From Corallium rubrum (taxonomy: Eukaryota > Cnidaria > Anthozoa > Scleralcyonacea > Coralliidae): a stretch of DNA of 64,000 bases. Positions 32,201 to 47,200 of this stretch are shown one piece after another. Each line of letters begins with the position of its first letter. Within the stretch, counting starts at the first letter, position 1. Location of the stretch: NCBI GenBank assembly GCA_964035015.1, contig OZ035998.1, positions 38,324,059-38,388,058 on the forward strand. The letters run 5' to 3'. The notes beneath the pieces were generated by a model that did not search any database, was not told where the DNA came from, and worked only from the letters and a program-made list of their open reading frames with translations. A program made the position numbers and the translations under genes.

Positions 32201-35200
32201 GGCCGCCATTTCATTGTTTTGGTACACCAATATGGCCGCCGTGACGTCAGATGAAAACGATCTATTGATATTGCATTATATTATATCATTATATGGCTAC
32301 GTCCCCGGCATATACGGAAACAACGATTAACAAGAGAGAATACTAAACCTTTCTTGTACGCGAAAGACGTAATACAACGAAACGTTAGAATAAATATTTT
32401 TTAAATGCCACTAGTAGTGTTCTCACTTTTTAAGGAAATTTCCTTAAAAAAGACCATCACTGTGGGGGGAGGGTTCAGTATTAATAGTATATATTATACA
32501 ATCTTTTCAAAAGTTCTTTGTGTCTCTCTTTGTTCCAATCCCCTCCCCCGATGAGGACATGACTATGCAAATAAGTTGTGAGAGCCCTGCCCCACTACAG
32601 TAAAAACCCGCATAAAAGAACCACTATTTTTTGACGTCAGGCTGAAATGGTTCTTATATAATGGGTACTTAGTGAGAAATCAGGCCGAGTTAGTTCTTAA
32701 CTGTATTTCTAGTCAAAAACAATTGTTCCTGGTTTGGTGTTTTAAATGATTTGTTTCCTTAATTATTCACATAAATTGAACGTTAACATCCCAATTGTAT
32801 TTCATATTGCCAAACAATAATTTAATTTACTTATATACAATGAAAGGTTGAAAATGTACCTGACATGTCTAATCATATTCAAAACAAAGTTTTGTAAGCC
32901 TTTTAAGGTTTTTTAAGAACCAGTCTCATTTGTCAGCCTGAACTGGTTCTTGTATTTTGGGTGCTTATTGCCTAAATTTCAGGCTGTTGGTTCTTAATCC
33001 ACTGGTTCTTTTATGCGGGTTTTTACTGTACTTCGTGTTTTATGCTGGGCTTTTATATTTAACAAATAGATTCCATTTTGCCGTTGTCTGTTCAGTTATA
33101 GATGCACAGATGACGTCACAGCGTGGTAAGAACAAAAAAGTGGCCCACGAGACGCAGTCGAGTGGGTCACTGATGTTCTTACCACGTTGTGACGTCTTCT
33201 GTGTATCTATAACTGAACAGACAACAAAAAAAATGGAATCTATTTGTTTTATACAATATAAATATTACACAACACTTCTTGCCGCATTTTGGGGCATGAA
33301 GAAAGAAAAAAGCAAGTCAGCTGACGTGATCCATGTGTCTGTCGTATAATAGATCATGGGCAACAACCAATGAAAACACGCATAGCAACCAGGGTATTGT
33401 ATAATCATCAATAGATTACGCTTTCCGCCTGGTCAATCTATAGCAAATATACTGGTTAGACGCTCTATTAAAACCATTGAGCCAGTAAGACTCAGATGGA
33501 AAGCTAAGATTGCAAATTCATAGTCATAAGTTGTAGTATCGTTTGCATATGAGATGTATAGTTAAAGTGATATAAGTTTTTTGGTACGTTTGCGAGTTTG
33601 GTGTAATGTAAACTCAAGTCAGACAGGGTTCGAATTTATTATCGGTTAGACGCTCTAACATTGAGCCACTCGGAGACTCCGCGATGGAAAGCTACATGCA
33701 CTATATACATTTATTATATGGCTGGGTTTGATTTCCGGTCCGTACGCAAAACGACGCACGCTGATTGGTTCCTGAGAGGTCGGGATTTTACGATATTGAC
33801 CGACCGGTCAATACGCTTTTTTCTCGGCCCTGTATGTTTTGGCGGGAAAATTTCGGAGTTGATTTGAATACAAATAAAAGAGAACTGGGTATCTTTATTC
33901 AAATATTCTGAACAATAAAATGTGTTGGAACATTACTGCAGGTTTTCTTTAAAGCTATTTATCTAAAAACACGACAAATAAAAGCCGAACTGGTGTAAAC
34001 AAGAAGGCCAAGAAGCGACACGAAAAAGTTAACAGGTAAGGTAAAGAGCATACTCCGAAGACGAAAACAACGCTCGAAGCTTAAAAATGAAATGAACCAA
34101 TAGCCATATAATAAATTCCTTATTAACCTCGTTTGCTCGGTCTGTACTGGAAAGTATTTGCCTTCGGTTTTATCGCACAAACCTCGCTCCTTCGTCGCTC
34201 GGTCTGTACGAAAACCTCAGGCAAATACTTTCCCGTACAGACCTCGCACTCGGTTAATAAGTCCTTAGTATACGTTCAACTCAAGCTTGTTTAGAATTTT
34301 TAGACGGGAGATTTATAAAAATCACTACTTTCTCCCATAAAGTGGCCACAATGAACTTTGAAGCATCTTGACTGCCAACAGAGCCAAACTGAGGTGATTT
34401 GAGAGCCTTGATATTCACTTCCCATCGGAAATGCAATATCGGGAGTATTTTGGCAGTTTCTCTATCTGTCTGGTTTGTTATCCTGTAGACATAACATTTG
34501 CTGCAAATAGATTATATTATGTTCATAACTAAACTAGCCTGCGAGCTGGTAAAGTCTTGAAAGTTGAAACCAGACATCTATAGTAGGAAAAGACAGTAAA
34601 AATGCAGGTGATATGCAAATAGTTGCGTTTAGACTTTAGGTGAAAGAATATATATACGAAACGATTTGAGGCTTTCAGTCCAAGCTGAGCACGAACACCC
34701 TCTAGCTGAATAAAATAACTAACCCTCTGAATAAAATAACTAAAGTACTAATATAATAACAAATATAATTTTTGTCTTGCGCAAAACTATTAATCAAGCG
34801 GTAATTTATTACCTGACGCTGTGCCTTTAATACGTGCAAGGCCGAGGTTTCATATTTTACAGTAAAGACCGAACGGTTGAGGTTATTAAGTAGTTCATTT
34901 TATAAAGTAACCGCATTATGAAAACGCAAGCGGTGATTGGTTAAAAGCCGTTTTTCTTTCTATTTAACAAATAGATTCCATTTTGCCGTTGTCTGTTCAG
35001 TTATAGATGCACAGATGACGTCACAACGTGGTAAGAACAAAAAAGTGGCCCACGAGACACAGTCGAGTTCTTACCACGTTGTTACGCAAAATGGAATCTA
35101 TTTGTTTTATACAATACAAAAATTTAAAATTTTGACGGATTTTTTGAAAATTGACGGATTTGGGGGCATGAAGAAAGAAAAAAGCGAGTCAGCTGACGTG

Positions 35201-38200
35201 ATCTGACGTGATCCGTGTGTCTGTCCTCTAATAGATCATGGGCAACAACCAACCTCGTACCCAGGGCCGTTTGTAGGGAACTGGGCCAAGATGGCGAATA
35301 AAACAAAATGGCGGGAACAAATGGCCCTGGTGGAGGCTAGCTCAAAATGCGCAGTATATTTCGCATTTTATTAACTAGAACTCAGTTCTTTACACAGTAA
35401 TTATACCTAATTACACCTAATTATTGCATGGTTTAAAATATAATTTCCCGTGCCGTGTGCAGGAACAACCAACAAGGTTAAAATACAATTTTTAAAAAAC
35501 AAAAACAAAATCAAACCGTCTGATTTACGCCATAAGCTCTTGACCAAACAGAGGCTGAGATAGCGTGGCCTCCACCAGGGCCATTTGTTCCCGCCATCTT
35601 GGCCCAGTTCCCTAGAAATGGCCCGGGTACGAGGTTGGGGCAACAACCAATGAAAACACGCATAGCAACAAGAGTATTGTAAAAAACTCTATGGAAAACA
35701 TGGATGGATTACGCCATCCAATACGCCATCATTCTAATTGTAATTTTTATAGGCCATCCACTGCAGGGTAATGAGAATTTACGCTTTTTATTTGGATTAA
35801 TTTTAACGTTTAATCTATTTCGACGGGTTATTTTATAAAGGAAATAGAAAACATTTTTTCCGTGTTCCTATAGAGTTATAGAAACACTTGTGGAAGTTTG
35901 GAAGAACTCGAAATAGTTCTCACTGTAATTCTCGTTCTCCCAAACTTCCACTCGTGTTTCTATAACTCTACATGGCACTTTTTATTTCAAAATCAATCTT
36001 GTATTTCTTGCTTCCTTTAAACTTCGTCAAAACACCAAACTAGCGTTACTTTCCTGCTGTTTCTTTCTCATCTGAATACTAGAATTTAATTTTTATAATG
36101 TTCATCGTCGTTTATATTTCATTTATTTTCGTCGTTTTGCGGCAGTTTCTTATTAGGATTTTTTGTTTGCTTCCAATCGTAAGGCATTAACAATTTTCAT
36201 AATGTCCGCGGGCATTACGGAGAAATCTTGCCACGTCAGCAACCAATCACAGCGCGTGATTTTACCGGAAGTAATCCGTGCCATATAATAAAATTTATTA
36301 GGGTCTGTGTTTCTAGTATTTTTTCCTGGACATCTTACGGTTCTAAACTTTTCACGACAAAATTTCAAGGAGACGGAAGCTTTCTATATTATTAGTCATA
36401 GCGTTTTCGTTTCTCGTCCAGACATGTCTGATCGGGCAGGCCAGATTTTCCAGACGGATTTACGTCAAATGAAAGTAACAGTTTTAAAAAGCTATAAAAT
36501 AAAAATTAAACTTAGAAACGCGCCGATGCAACTGCATGGATTCTTGAAATTTCTTGAATTTTTTGTATTCTTTGATCTATACTGTGACCAATCTCGTGAG
36601 CCAAAGTGAGAAAACTTTACTAACACTAAGCTAAAGATCGGCTTCATTTTACTCATCAAAGGGAGAAGCCTCAGCCAGCCTAGGCTGCGAATGGGTTGAA
36701 GTTGCTTGAGTGCGCGTGGCAGAATAACATTTTGGACTCGCTTTTTGGACATTTGCACGTGTAACCAAATCTTATTTAAGATGGTTGCCTGTGAGATTAT
36801 ATATCTTATAATGGCACCTAATCCCACCCAAAACTCTAACCTTAGTCATACAGAAACGCAGTTTACCCTTTGGCTCTATGCTGACTCACCAGCGAGTTTA
36901 CAAGGCTTCATTCGAAATGGCTAGTCAATATTTAAATAGCTGCCTTTTTTGAGCGAGCTAGGCAGCAAACTCGCCAGTCTCAGGGAGGCAGCACATTATT
37001 CTTGACGAACTCTACGTTGCCTCGTGCCCAGTCCTTTTTCCGAGCTATGTATAGATTTGTTAAATTTTACGTTTGTTTGTTTGTTTGTTTGTTTGTTTGT
37101 TTGTTTGTTTGTTTGTTTGTTTGTTTGTTTGTTTGTTTGTTTGTTTGTTTGTTTGTTTGTTTGTTTGTTTGTTTGTTTGTTTGTTTGTTTGTTTGTCAGC
37201 ACTACGTCATCCATACCTTCGACCCAGTTCGATATTCGGTCGGTGGTTTTCTTCCCATGATGTCTTTACTTTCTCGTGGAAGTATTCATCAAGGCCGTGA
37301 AGGTTTCAGTAGCCAGTACCGCAGGATATTGCTAACCAATTTAACATATTTTTTCGAGATATAGGCCCACAACTCGCAGAGAAAATAACTCCCACTAATA
37401 ATCATTTTACAGACTATCTTGATTCTTTGAATTCATATGACAGTTTTTCTCTTACACCTACATCTTCTTATGAAGTAGATTCCATGATATGTGATTTAAA
37501 CTCATCAAAAGCTTTAGGCCCTTGTGGAATTCCTGTTAGTTTGTTAAAGCTTGCAAAACCATACATAGCAACACCATTAAGTGAAATTTATAACCTTTCA
37601 TTTACATCCGGGATATTTCCTGAGGAACTAAAACTCTCAAGAGTCATTCCTCTTTACAAAAGTGAATTAATACATTTACTATCCAAACAAAATTGCTTTG
37701 TAACATATTCTTAATAATTTATTTGTATGTTTATTTTTTGTTTGTAATGAGTGTATACATGTGCTTGTTCTTTGTGAAGGGCATGCCCATGTATTCACTC
37801 CTTGTTGTTTAGCACAGTACGGGTCTGGGCTCGGTTTAACCTTGATATTTTTCTTTGAATTTTCTTACTTTTATTATCTACTGTATTTATATATTTGTCA
37901 TACTGTATTTAATTAACCATATTTTATTTTGATCTAATGGGAAGTTGACTCGAAAACTTTAGTTACTTCAACTTCCCAGCACCTTTTCTTTTTTGTATAT
38001 ACTTTATCCATGTATTATTTAAAACTCAGAGTGCAAATTAAACTCCATTTCACTCTCGAGGAAAGCAGTGCTCTTTCATGAGGTTACGCTGTTAACAGCA
38101 CAAACATCGACAATGTCTTAGACAATGTCCAAGTACAAGGGGACAACATGTACTTGAATGCTTCTAACAATGATCTCATTCCTCGTGAGGGATTTCTGTC

Positions 38201-41200
38201 GCTGAACAACTTACCAACTGTTGTCAACCTCTGATCAACACACTTGTGAACTGTCTTACAATTTCAGCGAGGAGAGTGTTTCTTGCATGGCGGGTTCTTG
38301 TGTTTTTAGGCGTATATTGGTATGGGTTCATGATCAACATTCTGATCAGACGCTACTATCTGCGTGTGTGTGTTCTGACTTATATAAATTTTGCAAAATA
38401 ATCTGATGGGCTCAATGGTACATTGCTGTAAAATTTTATTAAAGCTCGAGATTTGTCAAAACATATTAAGCACTTGGAATTGCATTGGCAGTTTTGCCAC
38501 AGCATTAGAGCCAGAGGCATGATTATTTAATATTTGTATATTATAAATTATGTACATCCTGTCAAAACCCTTGCCATATCATGTCAAGCGATAAGTTATT
38601 AATACTAACTTGTAGTTCTCAATTTTATAATTAAAAAATATAGAAGAAATGTGTACATACTCTGTCTATTGTAATTAATATTAAATTTTTGGACTTTCCA
38701 ACCTCCTTCGCAAGCAACTCTGTGAGCTCTTATGGTGAAGAGGTGAGAAAACTTGGGTTGAGTGGGCAAACTTTGGGTTGGAGTGGGCAAACATGGGTGG
38801 AGTGGGCAATCTTGGGTGGAGTGGGCAAGGGTGTGTCACATTAGCCAGAAAGTGCACAGAGTTGCCTGTGGAGTAGGCTAAAGGTTGTCCCATTTGAGGC
38901 AGCACTTCACTTGCGATAGTAACTTCTAGTCTAGGAGGTAAACTGTGTTACTGACTAAGGTTCGTAGTATAAGACCGCAAGGAAAATCAAAAGTGTACAT
39001 AGCCCGCAGGGCAGACGTTCTGCGAGTTGGGAAAAACTGGGAGGCGCTTGTTTATTTCTTATTTAATACGCTTAGCGCTACACGATATGGTTATTTTATA
39101 AATGTCTTTTTTCGTACACAATTTATCTGATTTTGGTTTTTTGCAGATAAATCTGAAGAAACATTAGTGTCCCTTGAAAGAGAACTTGGTATCCTAAGTC
39201 TTGAAACAGAGCAGTTGTCGAAAAAGAAGATTTTAAGAGAAAAACAACTTGACGATGCCAAAAAATACAATATGAAAGAAGAGAAAGGTACATATATTAA
39301 CATATAATGATAATACACTCATATAATAACTATCAAAACGCTGTGGTAGCTGACCAATAAATGCGTGCGTAAGATGTGATGCACGACTATTTTGACGGTA
39401 CCGAAAAAGATGGCGGCGGTATATTTAACCGCAATGCTTTGCGACCTCAACTCAGCTCAGCTCAAATAACTAAACATTGATCATCATGCTAAGATGGATT
39501 ATTTGAGTATTTGAGTATTTAATAAGATCCACAGTTAGCTAAAGCTAGTTTACACGCGGTCTTAGAGAAACTAATTAGCTTAAATCTAAAAGTCAATATA
39601 TTACAAAGTTTAGATTGAATAAAATGACATTGTTAAATATGAAATAAAATAAAATTATAATTAACTTAAATCATATAAACCAATGAAGCTGCTTACGAAG
39701 AGCAGATTTAAAAAGAGACTTGGAACTTATTTCCCTTGTCTCACTATTTAAAAAATTCCAGATTTCAATGGCTCTAGTTCTAAATGCTCTAGCTAAAAAT
39801 GTTTTCCTCTTGAAGTCAGGTGTTATTAAAAATTTATCATTATTACACTTTAATGAAAACCTAGTTTCATGTCCATGTAAAACTTCAAGTGGATGAAGGT
39901 GCATATGAATAGTAATTGGTTCGCCAGTATGTAAAGCTCCATGTAGAATCATTATAGTTCTTACATATATCTTTTGTCTAACCGTTAACCATCTAATCTC
40001 AGAATGAAGATCTATCCTTGATATTTCATCAACTCTATGGCCTAGAATCAATCTAGCAACTTTGTTCTGAAGTTTCTGCAAATAGTTCAGAGAATCCTGA
40101 TTTAAGGCAGATCCCCAAACAGTACAGCAATAACTGAGTTTTGACAATATAAGTGCTTCAGCTACTTGCTTTAGAACTTTAGTTGGCATATATTTACTAA
40201 ATCTATACAAAAGCCCAAGTGCTTTTGAACAGTTCTTGAGAAGAGTTTCACAATGATGCTTCCAACTTAGTGTTTCATCTATCTGTATTCCAAGGAGCTT
40301 GACGCATGCTAATTGAGTGATGCTCGTATCTTTCATTTTTAAATTTAATGGTTGTGCTGTTTTAATCCTTTGACGACTTCCAATAAGAATACATTTAGAC
40401 TTGCCAGCATTGAGAACAAGGCGATTCTTCTCAATCCATTTTTCAATGTTTACAAGGTCATGTTGTAGATTATCAGATACCAGTCTAGCACTTTTTGCTG
40501 ATTGGTAAGGAGAACTATCATCCGCATAAAGCGTAATATCTGATGTAGTTAAAACAGTTGGCAAGTCATTGATAAATAAACTAAATAGCAGCGGCCCCAG
40601 ACAGCTACCCTGTGGTACACCACAAACCATTTCTGTTGGATCCAAATAGGCAGCATTTATGCAAACAGACATAGTTCTCCCCGATAGATATGACTTGATC
40701 CAGTTGAGGGCACAATCTGAAAAGTTATAACTTTTCAACTTCAAAAGTAATAAATTATGATCAACCAAATCAAAAGCAGCACTAAAGTCCAGCAAAGCAA
40801 TTCCAGTAATCAGACCATGTTCCATGTTTTCAAGGCAATTATCTGTCAGTTGTATAAGTGCAGTTTCTGTACTATGGTTGTTTCTATAACCATGCTGATT
40901 CATTAACATTATCCTATGGTCGGAAAGATATTGACGAATTTGTTGAAATGCTGATTTTTCATGTAGTTTACTTAGAACATTCAGTAGACTAATAGTAAGC
41001 AAGAAAGCAAGTAAGCAAGAACTTCTTTCCTTCCAAAGTTGATCGTTTTAAAACCATATGTTCCCATAATTCTGCAAGAAACAATATTTACTGCACACAA
41101 AGGATTGTGGTTAAATGTACAAGTCGCCATCTTTTTCGGTACAGTCAATTAGTAGAAGGGGCCACCTGATCATTCATGAAAGTTTCCCGATACTTGCATG

Positions 41201-44200
41201 ATTTCATGTTGAGCCTGGTTTCCATAAGATCGTCTCGGTCGCCTCAATCTATCCAATCAGATTGGGATATTCGAGATATCTCTAGTCTGATTGGGTATAT
41301 TTGAGCGAGTGGGGCGATTGGAATTATCGGGGTGATCTTATGGAAACCAGGCTTAAGGTGGCTCCACACAGTTTCGTGAAAAATGGAAAATACAAGTTTG
41401 AGAGTCCAAAGTACGTGATTAAACAATTCGGAAAAAGAATAAAACTAAGTGTTATGCATAGTTAAACAGTCTGACAATCAAAAACTGTTACCAAATAAAT
41501 AGCAGCAGTTGTTGCTTGGCAACAATGACTTTTCAAAATGGCTGCCAATTACCTTTCAAACTAATTAATTCGAAAACAACTTTGGTGACCCCTAATTTGT
41601 TTTTCATTAAAATTTTTCTTGAAGTATGAGTAATCAATAGGCCGATTTTAAAAATATTCTGTAGAACGAAATTTTTTAAAAATTAACAAACATGATTTTT
41701 CCGGGAAAAAAGTTATTCGTTCTACAGAATTTTTTTAAAATCGGCCAATTGATCACTCGTACTTCAAGAAAAGTTTTAATGGAATTAAATTAATGAATGG
41801 TATTTGGCAGCCATTTTGAAACGTCATTGTTACCATAGCAACAACTGTTGCTATTTATTTGGTAACAGTTTTTGATTGTCAGACTGTTAATGCATAACAT
41901 TTAGTTTTATTCTTTTTCCAAATTGTTTAATCACGTGTTTTGGACTCTCAAACTTGTGTTTTCCATTTCTCAAGAAACTGTATGGAGCCACCTTAAGTGG
42001 CAGTGGGCTGGTGTCTTTTCCCCGAAATTTCCAGCGTAATGTTGCAGTTAGTACTAGTACTTGCTTTATTCTTACATGCAGTATTCATAAAAAAAAAGTT
42101 GTCAGGAACTTTAAAATAACAAGTTATTTTGATAGCATACATATTCAAGTCCAATAGGAAAGTCAATTTGGATCGAATACTGCCATTGGATTGCTTCGCT
42201 GCTCTGTTCAATCATTTGTTATCTCAGTTGCCAATATTTTAATCCTCCAGAGAGAAATAATCACCTATTTTCTCCTAGATGTTCATTCAATTCTCTTTAC
42301 AAGGTGGTGTGAAATATCTGCCCAAGTCATAGACTCTTTAATAAAGAGAATTGTAATCTTAAATTGTGATCACTACAGGCATTAATTTTTATGTCTGAGA
42401 GGCAATTAGACACGTTTATGGACTGGTTTATAAAGAACACTTAAGTAACAAGAGTCACGTAACATGAGTCATAGACATTATGTAACTGTTCTACCTATTG
42501 TCATTTAAAATTCAACTCATTTTTATGCAAATAGTTTGTCTATTATAAAGTCTCTAAATTCAAGATAGATTCTATTTTCTCCCACTTATAATTTCCGAAG
42601 AAAGTTCAGAATAAGCGCAACATGAGTCACACACCACTCTATTGTCCTAATTAGTGGCATTGTACAATCAAATATTCCCTCCTCACCATTCAATACCTTA
42701 GGACCTTAGGTGTCTACAGACAATAGTTGAAGTGTTAAAATAAATAAATCATTAAACTAGATCGGAATTGATCCATTGTTTTTGTTCAAAATGTAACATG
42801 AGTCACCATGGATATAGTATTTTTGTCTAAGGATTATTCATGAGCATTGCAATAAAAGGCTGCCTGCTCTTAGTTTTTGCCACTATAGACATCATGACAA
42901 GTATATTAACGTTTGTTATAAAAACAACGTGATGAGTAACATGGTAATCCTCGTAATAATAATTTTTCGAATAATCAGCGCAACGTATTTAGATACGTGC
43001 GTTAGCCTTTAGGTAGACCTTTATTTACTGTAAACGCGAGTGAAGTTTTACCTACAGTTTTATAGTTGATTTCACATTACTTTACCGCCCTGTGTTGCGA
43101 AGTTCGTTCAGAAGTCCAGAAGTTCGTTGCCAAGGTTGACAATTATGCGTAGCAGCCCAATTCTGTTTTTGTTTTTTTGTTGTGTTTTTTTTTTGGTTTT
43201 TTTTTGGTTGTTTTTTGTTGGGTTTGTTTGTTGTTTTTTGGGTTGTTTTTTTTTTTTGGGGGGGGGGGGTTTGGGGGGGGGGGCGAGGGGGGGGGCAGAG
43301 ATTTTTGCCCCCAAAAATTTATGGTAAAATATTGATTTTTAAGTCATATTTTTCAGTCTTAGCTTAACGTATGAATTTTTCTTGAACATTTCAAAGCAAT
43401 ACATGCCAATATTGCCCAAAATTCTTGGCAGAAAGTGCCCAAATTTTCCTTTTTCAAATATTTTGGGAGGGCAATTGCTACCCCCCGCCTAATACGGCTA
43501 TGTTGTCAACCTTGGCAACAAACTTCGGAACTTCCGAACGAACTTCGCATTACACGGCGCAATCTCGTTCCCAGAGCCCACGTTCCCCACCCAGGAAACG
43601 AGAAACTCTGAGATAATCCGTTTCACATCGATATTTCATTGCCTGATGAACACAGTGAACTCTATATAACTCTTCTTCCAGGTAACAAGAATCCTGTGAT
43701 GGAGTGAACGGATTATCCCAGAGCCTCTCGTTTCCCGCCCGCTGGGTAAGGGGAACGTGGGCTCTGGGAACGAGATTGCACACGGCGGAAAAGTAATGTG
43801 AAATCAACGAGTGTAAAATTTATTATATATCTCTATTGCTGAGCTTTCGACCTGTTGACTCAGGACTTCAATAGAGCAAATACCAACATCGTTTTGGCTC
43901 ACGTCATATAGGCAAAAACAACTTAACAACCAGAATCACCTAAGAACAAAATGGAGTATAGTTACGTACTTACGTTCATTCTAAAATTAATTAAGGTGGT
44001 TCGATAGGAAAAAGCTATAAACAATCATATTTCTTCCTTCCAAAACGTTTCACAGTGTAGATTCGTGCTTCGTGCTAGTTCCTTGCACGGCCCTAGTGTT
44101 ACTCTTGAGTAGTGAAGAGTATTGGACAGTCCGCGATTTTCAGGAGGGGAGAAACCTCTGTTCTAATAAGGTCAGAAATTCTAATTTGCATTAAATTTGC

Positions 44201-47200
44201 ATATTACAATGAACGTAATTTGCAATACAGATACACAAATGCTGCAAGTGTAAAATCAATTATCAGCACTGACACTAGTCATAGTTAGTGGAGGGGGAAT
44301 GGTTTGGAAACTCGGCAAAAGTCCTCGTTCCATGCTTTTGTTCAATTTGTCTAATTTCACGGTCACTGAACGTATTGTATTTTCTGTATAGTGAAGCAGT
44401 CATCCAATACCAACGTTCGGGTTTAATTAGTGTAGTCCTTCGTCGTCACGTGTTGTAAATCCTTTGTTCGTTGTGTAGTCCTTCGTCGTCACGTGTTCAT
44501 AGAATTTCCTTTCTTCAACCAATTGCCTTCCTCCAACATGAACTGTTGTGTTCATCAACATGACCATTGCATAATCTTGAAAGACAATGTAGCTTCCAAA
44601 CCACCCCCCTCCACTAACTATGCACTAGGGCTATGCAAGGAACTAGAATGATGCACAAATGTACACTGCAAAACGTTTTAGAGGGAAAAAATGATTTTTT
44701 ACAATATATTCCTATCAAGCCACCTTAAATTACATAATGGAATCAGGATTGTTGACCGAGGAGACCTAACCAAGTGCTATTCAATGGCTGACTTTCCTAT
44801 GAAATCGTCATGAAAGTTTAATTTACTTGCGTCTTGCAGCATTATTTTCTTATATTTTATTTTTGTTGCAGTTGTTATAAAGGCGAAAGAGGAAACAATG
44901 CTGAAAATGAACCAGTTTACAAAGGGTATTAAGTTTTTCCAGGACTATCTTGGGTTTACTTTCAAGAAAGTTGATGGTACGACAATTTTACTTTAAGGTT
45001 ACATCATATGATAGTTCACCAAAATACTCACCGGCGTCACAGCACGCTCAATTTTTGAGTTTTGTCTCTCAAATTTGGCATGCACAATGATAAATCACTG
45101 CAGAAGCTCAACAAAAATTCTACACCTTTAAAAACTGCAGTTGCTACCAGGTGCTTCTTAAATAATAGCGCCCTTTGCGCTATGACATATATTGGCGGTT
45201 TTGGTTTCACTCAGAAGCTTCCAAAACATCATATTTCTCTTCTCAAGTAATCAAAGCATAAAACCGTGTTCGCATTTTTTGACAGGTATTGTGTTTGCTT
45301 TGATATTATGCGGGCATGTTGACTCATCTTGACCTAGTAAAAACGATAGAAGAGATGCATATTATTGGAAAAATATTGCACTAACTCTAAAATGCGAACA
45401 CGGTTTTACTCCTTTACTGTTGTTCAACATTGTGGCAAAGTTTGGAAAGAATTGAATAAAACTGCAAGCCGCCAATATTTACTTTTGTAGAGGGAATTGG
45501 CAAAATTTTCTTTCTCTGTAAATGAGGATAAAAGATTTGCGGGGTTTTGCTCTCTTCTGTCATTCCCCCCACCCACACTTATATGCTAGGAACACTTCTT
45601 TACATCATGCCGGCGAAACGCAAATGTAAAGAAGGCTAGCGCGGTTAGCTTCGAGAAAAGATTTCTTGCTTCTTCCAGCTTTTTGTTACTTGCAGTCATT
45701 GTTTCCGTTGTCGTAAAAGAACTGGGAGCGTCGAATTGTTATGGCCATTATTGTTCCTGAGAGAACTACCAATGTCATTATCCGGTTAACACACCTTCTC
45801 TTTTTCCGATTAGAGCAAAATAGACTTGTGTTTTTCCTCTGTGCCTTTGATTTCAAAGGCATGGCGCCCGAGGGCTATAATTTCACTGTGTTGTATAAAC
45901 GGTCTTCAAAACAACAAACCGTTAACCACAACATTCCCTGATTACCGTTCACACATTTGATTTCACACAAAGTTATTCGGTAACCGCGAAGATTTCACGT
46001 GGCGCGTAGACTAATTCGATATCAATCATAATTGCAACTTTCGCGCCAAGAAATTCAGTAGTATATACATATATATATATAATATGTGGTATATATAATG
46101 TAACCTTAATATTTCATTTTAATTAATTTAATTTTTTGTTGAATTTAAGTTAATTTTATTTTATTATTTAAAGACATAAAAATGTTTTTTGATAACATTT
46201 CTGTCTGCCCTAATAGTTAATGAAGGGGTGTGGTTTGGAAATTTTATCGTCTTTCAAGATGACGTAATGGTAATGTTTTTAAAAGCATCTTAATTTTGCT
46301 AATCGAATCGTTTATAATGTTGGATTTTTTTAGATGATCACCTTCAGTTTGTTTTTAAGTACATTGACCCGAATGATCACGATGCTCCTTTTATGTTCAC
46401 GATTCAAATAGATGAAAGTGGAACGTATAACAGTGAGTTTTGTACTATATATAAATTCAGATCATTGTCTAAAATAGGGGCGTCTTGTTAACGGGTTTTT
46501 ACGGGACCCGGCTAATCCGGCTGTTTCTTTGGCCACAAAAGAAGATTTGAATCAGCAACGTTAGCATTCATTTTTTTTTTTGCATCTAAACTAAACCAAT
46601 TCTTCGCAAAGTTAGTTTATGGCTTTATGCAACTTTTAAAATCGCAGTACGGTGCTAATCAAACATGCACGTGCATGATCCTGTTCCTCTTGACGAGTAA
46701 AATGTTTTTGTTTTTTTTGTTGGTTTTTTTTGTTGTTTTTTTTAACAACTTTATTGGGTATTAGCAAAAGTAAATACTACAATTATAAGACTAAGTTATA
46801 AGATAAAGAAAATGTTAAAAGAAAATGAGGAAAATATAGTGTACCCAATAGGGAGAAGGCGCAAACGGGACACGAAGACCCATGCATGGATATATATTTT
46901 TGTGTTGCATGGATATAGGATAATGATCGAAATATAGTAAGGTTAGATATACTGCCGAAACAGAGAACGTAGGAGTCTAACGTTTCGAGCGAAGGCCCTT
47001 CGTCAGAGAGGGCCTTCGCTCGAAACGTTAGACTCCTACGTTCTCTGTTTCGGCAGTATATCTAACCTTACTATATTTCGATTTTTATTTCTACACTGCC
47101 TACGCAGCACGCTATACTTTTATTACACTATAGAATAATGAGATAGCTTTGTCCACTGATCTCTATATGACGATAAGTGGCTTTGCCCTACAACTACAAT

